A stretch of DNA of 59,027 nucleotides, taken from NCBI GenBank assembly GCA_017535785.1, contig JAFXTN010000002.1, positions 1-59,027 of the forward strand, written 5' to 3'. Below, piece by piece: positions 35,935 to 44,910 of the stretch (positions within the stretch are counted from its first letter, which is position 1; each line of letters opens with the position of its first letter). The stretch is from Butyrivibrio sp. (lineage in GTDB: Bacteria > Bacillota > Clostridia > Lachnospirales > Lachnospiraceae). Under the pieces are notes generated by a model. The model was given only the letters and a program-made list of their open reading frames with translations. It was not told the DNA's origin and made no database searches. The position numbers and the translations under genes are program-made.

Positions 35935-37485
35935 ATGCCAAACTGGTTAAAAGACGCTGTTTTTTACGAAATATATCCACAATCCTTTAATGATACAAAT
36001 GCCGACGGAATCGGAGATCTTCAGGGTATAATCGACAAGCTCGATTATGTAAAGAGCCTTGGTTGCAACGCTATCTGGATCAACCCTTGTTTTGATTCTC
36101 CTTTCAAGGATGCCGGGTACGATGTAAGAGATTACAAAAAGGTAGCTTCAAGATACGGAACGAACGACGATCTTGTAAGACTCTTTGACGAAGCTCACAA
36201 GCGTGATATCAAGATCCTTTTAGACCTTGTCCCCGGCCACACTTCCGAGGAACATGAGTGGTTTAAAAAGAGCTGTGAGATAGACAGAAACGAATACTCA
36301 GACAGATACGTTTGGACCAACGGTGCATTCTGCGGAATCGGCGGACACCCTTATATCGGAGGCGGAGCCGACAGAGACGGCTGCTATATGCTCAACTTCT
36401 TCAAGTGCCAACCCGCTCTTAACTACGGTTTCCTCAATCGCACCGAAAGCTGGCAGAAAGCCCCCGACGATCCTTCTTGTATTGCCACAAGAGAAGCAAT
36501 GAAGGATGTTATGCGCTTTTGGCTTGATAAGGGCTGCGACGGCTTCAGAGTCGACATGGCAGATTCGCTTGTAAAAGAGGATGACGAAAATAAATCCGCA
36601 ACAGGAAAAGTATGGAAAAATATAAGAGAGATGATGGACAAAGATTATCCGGATGCGGCTCTTATTTCCGAGTGGTGCAATCCCGGTCAGTCCCTTAACT
36701 ACGGTTTCCATGCAGACTTCTATCTCGATCATTGGGGCAACGGCTACAACACCCTTATCCGCGATTACGAGACAGAAGGCGGCGACCACAGCTTCCTTAA
36801 AAAGGACAGCGGCAGTGATATAATGCGCTTTTTAAATGATTATCATCCAAAATACGAAAACACAAAAGATAAAGGTTTCATCAGCTTTATCACCTGCAAC
36901 CACGATACACCAAGACCTGCAAGAACTCTTTCAAATGAAGAGCTCAAGCTTGCATATGCAATGTTCCTGACTCTCCCCGGAGTGCCTTTTATCTACTACG
37001 GAGACGAGATCGGAATGCGTTATCTCGATGTTCGTACCAAGGAAGGCGGATACCACAGAACAGGCTCAAGAACTCCCATGCAGTGGGACAATTCTGAAAA
37101 CCGCGGCTTCTCATCGGCTTCCAAGGACAAGTTCTATCTCCCTGTCGATGAATCGAAAGATGCTCCTACGGTAGAAGCTCAGGAAAAAGATCCTTCGTCA
37201 CTGCTAAACGAAGTGCGAAGACTTACCGCTCTTAAGCACGAGTACACTGATCTTAACGCCGATGCATCCTTTGAAGTTATTTACGCAGAAAAAGAAAATT
37301 TCCCCTTCATTTACAGAAGAGGAAATCTTGTAATTGCTATCAATCCTTCAGGCAAGGAATGCAGCGCTAATATATCCGCAAAAGCAAATGTAGCGGGCAA
37401 TCCTGTCTATACGATAGGAACGGCAAGCTGCGATAGCGGCAAGCTTACCATTGCTCCGCAGTCATTTGCGGTATTTAAAGCATAA
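35935..37485 (+). CDS. GH13 alpha-glucosidase-type enzyme
   Basis: A 516-residue GH13 enzyme with the catalytic triad Asp207 (GFRVDMAD), Glu246 (ISEWCN) and Asp324 (TCNHDTPRP) and a C-terminal beta domain. Region I reads DLVPGHTS rather than the common DLVVNHTS, as in some alpha-glucosidase and sucrose-acting subgroups. There is no signal peptide, so it works in the cytoplasm on short alpha-glucosides. AGGAGG lies 7 bases before the ATG. Its stop codon directly abuts the stop of the convergent esterase gene with no terminator between them. Confidence 0.85.
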   Translation: MPNWLKDAVFYEIYPQSFNDTNADGIGDLQGIIDKLDYVKSLGCNAIWINPCFDSPFKDAGYDVRDYKKVASRYGTNDDLVRLFDEAHKRDIKILLDLVPGHTSEEHEWFKKSCEIDRNEYSDRYVWTNGAFCGIGGHPYIGGGADRDGCYMLNFFKCQPALNYGFLNRTESWQKAPDDPSCIATREAMKDVMRFWLDKGCDGFRVDMADSLVKEDDENKSATGKVWKNIREMMDKDYPDAALISEWCNPGQSLNYGFHADFYLDHWGNGYNTLIRDYETEGGDHSFLKKDSGSDIMRFLNDYHPKYENTKDKGFISFITCNHDTPRPARTLSNEELKLAYAMFLTLPGVPFIYYGDEIGMRYLDVRTKEGGYHRTGSRTPMQWDNSENRGFSSASKDKFYLPVDESKDAPTVEAQEKDPSSLLNEVRRLTALKHEYTDLNADASFEVIYAEKENFPFIYRRGNLVIAINPSGKECSANISAKANVAGNPVYTIGTASCDSGKLTIAPQSFAVFKA

Positions 37486-39588
37486 TTATGAATAAAAGAA
37501 CGAATACAACAGGAACGGTGTCTGTGCATCTGCGCAGGCGCCTTCTTTTGCCATTATCTCCAGCGTGATCTCATGCTCGTTCTGTGCCATATCGGAAAGA
37601 ACGTGCTCCAGATATATGCAATCACCCCAATCTTCATCAAAGTTTCCGTCTAAGATGATCGGATGAAGCATATCGCCGTCAATTATCATCTTGGCTATAA
37701 GTGCCGGTCTGTTAACTGTCTTCCTATACTGAACACCCAGTCTGTAGCAGCTTACATTAAACTTAAACACCTCTCCTACAGTCGCGAACTCCTTATTGAA
37801 GACAGCACGCTTCGTATTCTCAAATCTGTTGAAGGTTATCGGTGCGGGAAGCGCATCATGCTGCCTGCTGAGATTTATGTTCTTCGCACCTGCCGCACAA
37901 CCACATTCATTCTTTGCATTGCTTTTGGCAAGACTTTCCTTTACACCATCCAGATACTCTATAACTCTCTTTGCGAGTTCTTCATGTCCCTTATCATTGG
38001 GATGAAGTCCGTCGGGAGTAATCTCATCCCTCGTAAACTTACCGTCCTTAATATCCTTATAGAGAGTATCTCTCATACTGATACCGTCTATATTGTAATG
38101 TTTGCAGATTTCTTTGTGATAATCCTCTGCGGTAACACCCGTATCATAGAAAACATTGTAAAGTGCCAAAACCGCAGGGTTCGTCTTATAAGAAGCCATC
38201 TTTCTTATAAGTCCCTCGTATGTCTCCTTGTAGAATCCGTTTACCTCATCATTAACGGAAAAGTCGACCATTACAAAATCGGGATTCTCAGACAGAAGAT
38301 CGTCATCGCATCTTCCGACTCCGTAATATGAATCCGTTCCGCCGATTCCCGCATTTACATAATTAAACTTGGCATTTGGAAAGTTCTTTTCCCACCAGTC
38401 GAAAACTCTTTTTGCATAACATTTATCGGAAGTGCTCGCAAGCGATCCGTGAGTTATCGAGCCACCGATGAAGCCAATTGTAAGCTCCTCTCCGTTCATC
38501 GCCCTGTTCATAATATCCATAGTGCGAGCGGTTGTAAGTCCAAGCACTCTTCTAAGCTCATCGGAAAGAGCTTTTGCCGCATGCATATGCCCCGAAAGAG
38601 ACGGATGAACTCTCATTCCGATCTCATCACCGAGGCAATTGGGCAGGATAAAAAGAGATACTCTCTTATCGCCGGAAGCACTCTTATACTCATCTACCGC
38701 ATCCCGGATAACACCCTCTATAAGAGGTCCCATCATTCCGTATGCCCAAAGAATATAGGCATTTGGATTATTCTTTCTTATCTTTCCAAGGAAATCAACG
38801 GCTGCTGCCTTAAAGTCCTTAATAAACTCTTCTTTTTCGGAAATTGTCTTGTGGCAGTTAAGTCCGCTCTGATCGTTTGTTCCGAGATTTAATATAACGG
38901 CGTCGACAGCTCTTTTACCAAAGTTCCAGTCATCTTGGGCTCCTGCGGAAGCATTCTCCGCTCCTCCCAAAGTTCCCGCAACCTGCTCATAGTGAGGCGG
39001 TATAACATGCGTATAATCCGAATCCCATGCGGCGTAAAGTCCAAATCCGCTCTGCGACACAACGTTATAATCCGCTCCGAGATCCTTTGCGGTAAGAAAC
39101 GCATAGTTATCGGTACAGCTAAAGACCGCAGGCGACCAATCTTCCTGCCTTGTAAGACCTCCACCCTCTCCCGATGTGATACTGTCACCTATAAACTCAA
39201 GGAAAAGAGGTCTCTCCTTAGCCACTGCAAACTCGCCGTTTGTCTCTATATCCGTATATTTAAGGTAAGATACACTGTCTTCAAAAAAAGCCTGAGAAGT
39301 TCTGAGAATCCTGAACTCTCTGTTTCTCTTAAGTTCTCCGCCGCCCCAGATATGAATCCTGTTGGTTCCTTTTTCTAGAACTCTTCTCTGAGATACTTCT
39401 CCGTCAACAAGGATCTCAATCCAAAGATCGAGCCTGTCAAAAACAGCTTCGATCGTAACCCAGACATCTGTAGCATCTGTTACGAACTCCACACCGCTTC
39501 CCGTCCAGAAAGACGTAATGTCCTCCGAAACGGGGCATCTTCCCAATACTTTCAGTTTTCCTTCATTTGCCAATAATCCCGGTTTCAT
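37486..39588 (-). CDS. Fused CE2-CE17 acetyl-mannan esterase
   Basis: A 700-residue cytoplasmic protein with two different SGNH esterase modules. Residues 1-125 are a CE2-type jelly roll, followed by a CE2 catalytic domain with Ser136 (FIGDSITSGEGG), the LGTNDQ block near 235 and His328 (VHPSLSGH). Residues 368-550 are a second SGNH domain like CE17, with Ser377 (FIGGSITHG), GIGGTDSYYG near 414, VDFSVND near 441, and Asp526/His529 (PDGLHP). A beta-rich C-terminal module follows from about 580. In Roseburia intestinalis the CE2 and CE17 mannan esterases are separate proteins that remove acetyl groups from different hydroxyls; here they are joined. It is the last gene of the manno-oligosaccharide operon, 4 bases after GH130_2, and no signal peptide is present. 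Confidence 0.88.
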   Translation of the reverse strand: MKPGLLANEGKLKVLGRCPVSEDITSFWTGSGVEFVTDATDVWVTIEAVFDRLDLWIEILVDGEVSQRRVLEKGTNRIHIWGGGELKRNREFRILRTSQAFFEDSVSYLKYTDIETNGEFAVAKERPLFLEFIGDSITSGEGGGLTRQEDWSPAVFSCTDNYAFLTAKDLGADYNVVSQSGFGLYAAWDSDYTHVIPPHYEQVAGTLGGAENASAGAQDDWNFGKRAVDAVILNLGTNDQSGLNCHKTISEKEEFIKDFKAAAVDFLGKIRKNNPNAYILWAYGMMGPLIEGVIRDAVDEYKSASGDKRVSLFILPNCLGDEIGMRVHPSLSGHMHAAKALSDELRRVLGLTTARTMDIMNRAMNGEELTIGFIGGSITHGSLASTSDKCYAKRVFDWWEKNFPNAKFNYVNAGIGGTDSYYGVGRCDDDLLSENPDFVMVDFSVNDEVNGFYKETYEGLIRKMASYKTNPAVLALYNVFYDTGVTAEDYHKEICKHYNIDGISMRDTLYKDIKDGKFTRDEITPDGLHPNDKGHEELAKRVIEYLDGVKESLAKSNAKNECGCAAGAKNINLSRQHDALPAPITFNRFENTKRAVFNKEFATVGEVFKFNVSCYRLGVQYRKTVNRPALIAKMIIDGDMLHPIILDGNFDEDWGDCIYLEHVLSDMAQNEHEITLEIMAKEGACADAQTPFLLYSFFYS

Positions 39589-39592
39589 AGCT

Positions 39593-40615
39593 TTATCTTT
39601 TTCCTATTTCCGTGTCTGTCTCTCTTACAACACTGTTATTTTTGATATAGTCAATTATATCATCAAGCGTAGTGAATGCCAGAGCAACATAGGAATCCGC
39701 GGTACCGTAATAGATGACGATCCTGCCTGTTGCGGGATCGTGTATAGTAGCACAAGGGAAGCACACATTCGGAACAAAACCTCTCTCCTCATACCACTCC
39801 TCGGGAGTAATAAGGAATGTGCTGCATCTGTAAAGAACCTTTGAAGGCTCGTCCTTATCAAGGATCGCGCCGCCGATTGAATAAACATATCCGTTGCAGG
39901 TTCCCGTTACGCCGTGATAGAACATGAGCCAGCCTTCGCTTGTCTCAATGGGAGCCGCACCTCCGCCTATCTTAAGGCTTTCCCACCACTCCTCCGACTT
40001 ACTCATAACATGGCGGTGTTTGCCCCAATAAACAAGGTCGGGACTCTCACTTAAGAATATATCTCCGAAAGGTGTATGTCCGCTGTCGGAAGGTCTGGAC
40101 AGCATAACGAAGTTACCGTTTATCTTTCTTGGGAAAAGAACCGCATTCCTGTTAAACGGAAGGAACGGATTCTCGACTCTCACAAACTTCTTAAAATCGG
40201 TTGTCTTGGCCATTCCGATCGCCGCTCCGTAAAAGTCCTGACACCAGATGATATAGTAAGTATCTTCAACCTTTACAAGTCTTGGATCGTAGGCATATCT
40301 CGGCATAAAAGGCTTTCCGTCTTCATCGACAAAAGGAACTCTCTCTTTGTCAAACTCCCAGGAAATACCGTCTTTACTTCTTCCGAGATAGACAAAAGGA
40401 ATTCCGTCAGTCTGCTCGGCTCTGAACACGCCGATAAATCCTCCTTCATAGGGAACTACCGCGCTGTTAAAGATCCTGGCAACACCCGGAATGGGATTTC
40501 TACCTATTATCGGGTTTTCCTTGTATCTCCAGATCGGAATTGCTCCAAGATCCGCAGGCTTCTCCTGCCAAGGCATATTCGGTACATCAGGACATCCGTA
40601 TATCTCATATTTCAT
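39593..40615 (-). CDS. GH130_2-type beta-1,4-mannooligosaccharide phosphorylase
   Basis: Phosphorolytic release of mannose-1-phosphate from beta-1,4-manno-oligosaccharides. The 340-residue five-bladed propeller has the GH130 general acid Asp110 in RYAYDPRLV and the phosphate-binding basic residues around NAVLFPRKINGNFVMLSRPSD near 156. The length and sequence fit subfamily 2 (mannooligosaccharide phosphorylase). It lies 3 bases downstream of the GH130_1 gene and works with it and the 2-epimerase. Subfamily call is from length and context and is less sure than the family call. Confidence 0.85.
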   Translation of the reverse strand: MKYEIYGCPDVPNMPWQEKPADLGAIPIWRYKENPIIGRNPIPGVARIFNSAVVPYEGGFIGVFRAEQTDGIPFVYLGRSKDGISWEFDKERVPFVDEDGKPFMPRYAYDPRLVKVEDTYYIIWCQDFYGAAIGMAKTTDFKKFVRVENPFLPFNRNAVLFPRKINGNFVMLSRPSDSGHTPFGDIFLSESPDLVYWGKHRHVMSKSEEWWESLKIGGGAAPIETSEGWLMFYHGVTGTCNGYVYSIGGAILDKDEPSKVLYRCSTFLITPEEWYEERGFVPNVCFPCATIHDPATGRIVIYYGTADSYVALAFTTLDDIIDYIKNNSVVRETDTEIGKR

Positions 40616-40618
40616 CTG

Positions 40619-41800
40619 TCAGTTCCTCCCACTTGCATTTAGCAGCTCATTGTTCTTTCTTATGAGTTCAATTCTCTTTTGCACGCAAAGCACGCTCCTT
40701 CCGGGATCGGAAGGTGTGTTAAAGCAGTAATCCAAAAGCTTATCTATCGTAGTTGTCGCAACATACATTCTCGTATCGCTTCCCGCATAGTACAGATACA
40801 CGTCCCTGCCTCTTACTATGCATCCGTTGGAAAAGACAACGTTGCTTACATCGCCGACTCTCTCAGAGCCCCTGGGTCCAAGCAAAAGTCCGCCGGGCTG
40901 CGCCGTTACGACCCATGGCTTTTCAAGATCGCTCATATATGCATAAAGGACATATCGAAGTCCTGCTGCCGTATTTCTTACTCCATGCGCTATGTGAAGC
41001 CAGCCCTTTTCAGTCTCTATCGGAACTGCACCCTCACCGTTCTTGGCTTCCGTAATGGTATGATATTTTCGAAGGCTCGTCATCTTCTCTTCATCTATAA
41101 CAGCCTTGGTAATGTCTTCGCACAGTCCAAAGCCTATTCCGCTGCCCGATCCCGTCTCAATGAAATCATCCATCGGTCTTGTATAAAAAGCGTACTTTCC
41201 TTCGACAAATTTGGGATGAAGCACCACATTCCTTTGCTGAGGAGATCTGAGTGTAACAAGATTGGGAAGTCTCTCCCAATTCACCATGTCTTTGGTTCTT
41301 ATAATTCCCGCAGAGGCAACAGCCGCAGACAGATCATTACTCGAAGTGTCTTTTTTCTCAGAGCAAAAAACTCCGTATATAAAGCCATCCTCATGCTCCG
41401 TAAGCCTTACGTCATAGACGTTGGTCTCCTCACCGTCTATATCATCAAGAAGGATTGGTTCTCCCACGAATCTGAAATTGTCTGTTCCGTTATCACTCTT
41501 TGCAAGTCCGAAGAAAGACTTTCTGTCCGCGCCTTCTATCCTAGCCATTAAATAAAATGCTCCGTCAAAAAAGATCGCGCCCGAATTCATTACCGCATTG
41601 ATCCCCTGACGCTCCATGAAATAAGGATTGCTCTCCTTATCAAGATCGTATCTCCACTCGATCGGGATATGCTCTCTTGTAAGAACAGGGTTCTCATATC
41701 TGTCAAAAAGGCCATTGTAAAATGCCTCATCTATCTTATTTTTCTTTTGTAAAAAGAGCTCCTGCTTTTCTTTTTCCTTGTAGTAATTTTCGTGAATCAT
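40619..41800 (-). CDS. GH130_1-type 4-O-beta-mannosyl-glucose phosphorylase
   Basis: Cleaves mannosyl-beta-1,4-glucose with phosphate to mannose-1-phosphate and glucose. The 393-residue protein has the GH130 general acid Asp130 in NVYDVRL and the long N-terminal helix (about 35 residues before [10 protein letters not shown]) typical of subfamily 1. Phosphate-site residues lie in [20 protein letters not shown] near 190. I use the ATG at 41798-41800 (GGAG 7 bases upstream); a GTG directly before it is possible. Its substrate is the product of the 2-epimerase encoded 26 bases upstream. Confidence 0.88.
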   Translation of the reverse strand: MIHENYYKEKEKQELFLQKKNKIDEAFYNGLFDRYENPVLTREHIPIEWRYDLDKESNPYFMERQGINAVMNSGAIFFDGAFYLMARIEGADRKSFFGLAKSDNGTDNFRFVGEPILLDDIDGEETNVYDVRLTEHEDGFIYGVFCSEKKDTSSNDLSAAVASAGIIRTKDMVNWERLPNLVTLRSPQQRNVVLHPKFVEGKYAFYTRPMDDFIETGSGSGIGFGLCEDITKAVIDEEKMTSLRKYHTITEAKNGEGAVPIETEKGWLHIAHGVRNTAAGLRYVLYAYMSDLEKPWVVTAQPGGLLLGPRGSERVGDVSNVVFSNGCIVRGRDVYLYYAGSDTRMYVATTTIDKLLDYCFNTPSDPGRSVLCVQKRIELIRKNNELLNASGRN

Positions 41801-41826
41801 CACAAAACTCCGTTCTGTTTATAGTA

Positions 41827-43068
41827 TTATCTTTTTCCGAATTTAATCCTTGATATCATCTCAATGCACATGCGCCCGTTGTGATAAGGGCATTTCCATG
41901 GTTCTACGATGGGCTCGTCATACGACGGTGTTCCGTCCTCATTCACATACCAGTACCACTCGCTCGGATGAAGCTTATTATTTACAAGATTCTTTTTTAT
42001 GAATTCCCATATGCCAAAAACAGCATCCAAGTATTCCGTCTTCGAAGAATCTTTTTGATATCCGTTGTAAAAGCCGGTCATTGCTTCAGCCTGCACCCAC
42101 CAGACTCTTTTTCCATCGACTTTTCCGTTTTCACACTCTGTCGGAATGGAATTATTTCTGTAAGCCTCTTTATAAACCTGCTCGGTAAGCATATTTATAA
42201 TAGGCTCTGTCCTCGCCGCCACATCCTTGTCTCCAAGAACATCGACAGCTCTGTTTATAAGCCATGCGCTCTCTATGTCATGCCCGTAAGAATAAAGATC
42301 TATAAGCGACTTATAATCACCGTCAAAAAAGACTTCCTGCCTTTTAAGTTTCGGATTATAAATTTTCTCCTCTATGATTCCCAATATCTCTTCAAGACTT
42401 GAAAAGACTTTTCCGTGAAGTGCCTGTATATCACTTGAAAAATCCGCTTCCGAATATAACGATTCGTCCGTCACACGATACAATTCCGTATACGCTTCCA
42501 TTATGTGAAGCAATGTGTTCATGGTTCGTTTGGCTTCAACGCCGTTTCCGGACAGTTTTTCATTTGATACGGGAGAAAAATCTCTTCCAAAAGCTTCGAG
42601 ATATCCCTTGTCATCCCGCATCTTTTCTTCTATCAGCTCATATAAAGAAATCGCTCTTTCGAGAGCTCTTTTATCTTGGGTAGCGTCGTAGTATGCGCAC
42701 AGACCGTATATCGCAAAAGCCTGATTATATGTATGTTTGGTGGTATCTGTGGGAGTTCCTTTATGATCAAGCTCCCAATAGATTCCTCCGAATTCATCAT
42801 CCCAAAAATTATTTATAAGTAGCTTGAAAGCACTGTCCATGTAGGGTCTTAGGCTATCATCAAAGAGCTCTTTTTTTGCTTTTGAAAAAAACCATAATAT
42901 CCTGCTGTTAAGTATTCCGCCCTTGGGAGCTTTTTTGTCTATATTTCCGTCGTTGTCCATAAGGCCGTAAAAGCCGCCGAACTCTGTATCTATGAGCTTT
43001 TCCCAAAAGGGAATAAGCTCTTTGTTAAGGCAAGTCTCAAGCTCTTTTGCCAATAATTTCTCGTCCAT
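41827..43068 (-). CDS. Cellobiose 2-epimerase (AGE family)
   Basis: Epimerises the reducing-end residue of beta-1,4-disaccharides (mannobiose to mannosyl-glucose, cellobiose to glucosyl-mannose). The 413-residue (alpha/alpha)6 barrel keeps the three catalytic histidines: His188 (NTLLHIMEAY), His263 (YGHDIESAW) and His396 (CPYHNGR). The aromatic floor (WVQAEAM near 325) is also present. It links the importer to the mannosyl-glucose phosphorylase, the same order of steps as in Ruminococcus albus and Roseburia mannan use. Confidence 0.92.
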   Translation of the reverse strand: MDEKLLAKELETCLNKELIPFWEKLIDTEFGGFYGLMDNDGNIDKKAPKGGILNSRILWFFSKAKKELFDDSLRPYMDSAFKLLINNFWDDEFGGIYWELDHKGTPTDTTKHTYNQAFAIYGLCAYYDATQDKRALERAISLYELIEEKMRDDKGYLEAFGRDFSPVSNEKLSGNGVEAKRTMNTLLHIMEAYTELYRVTDESLYSEADFSSDIQALHGKVFSSLEEILGIIEEKIYNPKLKRQEVFFDGDYKSLIDLYSYGHDIESAWLINRAVDVLGDKDVAARTEPIINMLTEQVYKEAYRNNSIPTECENGKVDGKRVWWVQAEAMTGFYNGYQKDSSKTEYLDAVFGIWEFIKKNLVNNKLHPSEWYWYVNEDGTPSYDEPIVEPWKCPYHNGRMCIEMISRIKFGKR

Positions 43069-43075
43069 ATTTTAT

Positions 43076-43936
43076 TTATCCTTTGACCGCTCCTGCTGCA
43101 ATTCCGCTGTATATCTGCTTCTGACACAAGATAAAGACTATAAGTGCCGGAGTAAATGAAATGATAACGCCCGCGCAGATAAGGTTGTACTGGCTTCCCA
43201 TCGGGCCCACGAAGGTATAAAGAGACGTAGACATCGTGTGAAGCTCTTTACTCTGAAGATAAAGATTTGCGCAGTAATACTCGTTATATACGCTTACGCC
43301 TTTGAGAATACATGCAGTAACTATTGCCGGTTTTAAAAGCGGGAACAGTATCTGCCAATAGATCTTAAAATAGCTCGCGCCGTCTATAACGGCCGATTCA
43401 TCCAGTGATGTCGATATGTTTTCCATGAACTGGATAAAAATATAAATCGAAATAACATCGGTTCCGCACATCATGATGATGTATCCGTAAAGGTGATTTA
43501 CAAGATGAAGTCCGGACATAATGTTGTAGACCGTTACCTGCATGGCAACGGAAGGAAGGAGTGATGCAAAAAGATACATGCTCCTTATTATCTGATTTCC
43601 GAAGAAGGAAAATCTTGTAAGCACATAAGCAAGCTGAGTACCGATGATGACCGAGATCACAAGCACGACCACCATGACGATCACGGAGTTAAGAAACGCT
43701 CTGCCCATGTTCGCAAGCTTAAATGCTTTTATAAAATTATCAAAGTTAAGAAAGCTTCCGGGAAGCGTCATAACATTGGTGCTCTTGTATTCCGTCTCTG
43801 TTTTGAATGCTGTGATAAGGCATGAAACAAGAGGAAGCAAACACATAGTTCCCATCAAAAGAAGCGATGCGTATTTAAGGAACGTTATAACGATCTTCTG
43901 TATGTAATTAAGTACTGTCATATTCTTTTCTGCCAT
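43076..43936 (-). CDS. Manno-oligosaccharide ABC permease (MalG type)
   Basis: A 286-residue permease with six membrane helices; the EAA loop is DESAVIDGASYFKIYWQILFP near residues 179-199, and the C-terminus SGIAAGAVKG is MalG-like. It overlaps the upstream permease gene by one base (ATGA) and is followed 7 bases later by the epimerase gene. No ATPase is encoded here, so a shared MsmX-type ATPase from elsewhere must energise it. Confidence 0.9.
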   Translation of the reverse strand: MAEKNMTVLNYIQKIVITFLKYASLLLMGTMCLLPLVSCLITAFKTETEYKSTNVMTLPGSFLNFDNFIKAFKLANMGRAFLNSVIVMVVVLVISVIIGTQLAYVLTRFSFFGNQIIRSMYLFASLLPSVAMQVTVYNIMSGLHLVNHLYGYIIMMCGTDVISIYIFIQFMENISTSLDESAVIDGASYFKIYWQILFPLLKPAIVTACILKGVSVYNEYYCANLYLQSKELHTMSTSLYTFVGPMGSQYNLICAGVIISFTPALIVFILCQKQIYSGIAAGAVKG

Positions 43937-44868
43937 CAGTCTTTCGCCTCCCTGAATACATATTTAAAGAACAGCTTCTGCAAGATCGTGCACACGAAGA
44001 TAATAAGCAAAAGCACAACCGCCATTGCGGAAGCAAGTCCGACCTTCTGTGATACATGTGCGATCTCGTTCATGATTACAAAATATGTTCCCGTTCCGTT
44101 GGCGCCGTTTGTGATAACGTAAGGCTGCTCAAAGGATGAAAGCGATCCCGTGATAGACAGGATGACATTTAGCGTCACTATAGTTTTGATACTTGGAAGA
44201 ATAATGTGTTTGAATATCTGCGGCTTATTTGCCCCGTCGAGCGCCGCAGCTTCATAGAGGGTATCATCAACCGACATTATCGCTCCTATGAAAAGAACCA
44301 TATTCTGACCAAAGTACCTCCACACGGAAGTAGCAACCAGCGACCAGTTGTTGATATTCTGGTCTTTAAGCCAATACGGTAGGTTTTCATATGAAGCACC
44401 CAGAACGTGCAAGACCGTATCAAGCACGAATCCTCTGGTGTAAAAGAATTTGAAGATAAAGCCGATGGCGATACCGTTTATAAGATAAGGGAAGAACATA
44501 AGTCCCTTAAAGAGATTTCCGCCTTTGGCCTTAAAGCTGAGTATCGTTGCAAAATACAACGCAAGCACAAGCTGGATAAGCGCTCCCACCATGTAGTACA
44601 AGGAAAGTCTCAACGCGCCGAAGCAGTCATCTCTTTTAAATACATCTATGTAATTCTGGAATCCGACAAAAACTCTTTTATCTACCGGAGTGGAGTATTT
44701 CATCTTATAAAAGCTGAATTTTACCATCTCTGCGAAAGGATAATATGTAAAAACCACAAGAAGGGTGAGAGGTATAACAAGGAACATTCCCATTGTCAAA
44801 AGTTGTTGTCCCTTCCTTGTTTTCCAAAAGCTCTTTTTCACAGCTTTTTCCTTATAAGATTTCTCCAT
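43936..44868 (-). CDS. Manno-oligosaccharide ABC permease (MalF type)
   Basis: A 310-residue permease with a basic cytoplasmic N-terminus and six membrane helices; the EAA loop is YEAAALDGANKPQIFKHIILP near residues 207-227. I start it at the ATG at 44866-44868, which has GGAGG 6 bases upstream; eight in-frame codons before it lack a ribosome site. It pairs with the downstream MalG-type subunit. Confidence 0.9.
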   Translation of the reverse strand: MEKSYKEKAVKKSFWKTRKGQQLLTMGMFLVIPLTLLVVFTYYPFAEMVKFSFYKMKYSTPVDKRVFVGFQNYIDVFKRDDCFGALRLSLYYMVGALIQLVLALYFATILSFKAKGGNLFKGLMFFPYLINGIAIGFIFKFFYTRGFVLDTVLHVLGASYENLPYWLKDQNINNWSLVATSVWRYFGQNMVLFIGAIMSVDDTLYEAAALDGANKPQIFKHIILPSIKTIVTLNVILSITGSLSSFEQPYVITNGANGTGTYFVIMNEIAHVSQKVGLASAMAVVLLLIIFVCTILQKLFFKYVFREAKD

Positions 44869-44910
44869 ACTCCACCTCCGGTAATTCATCAAGTAATACT
44901 TACCTGTCTT

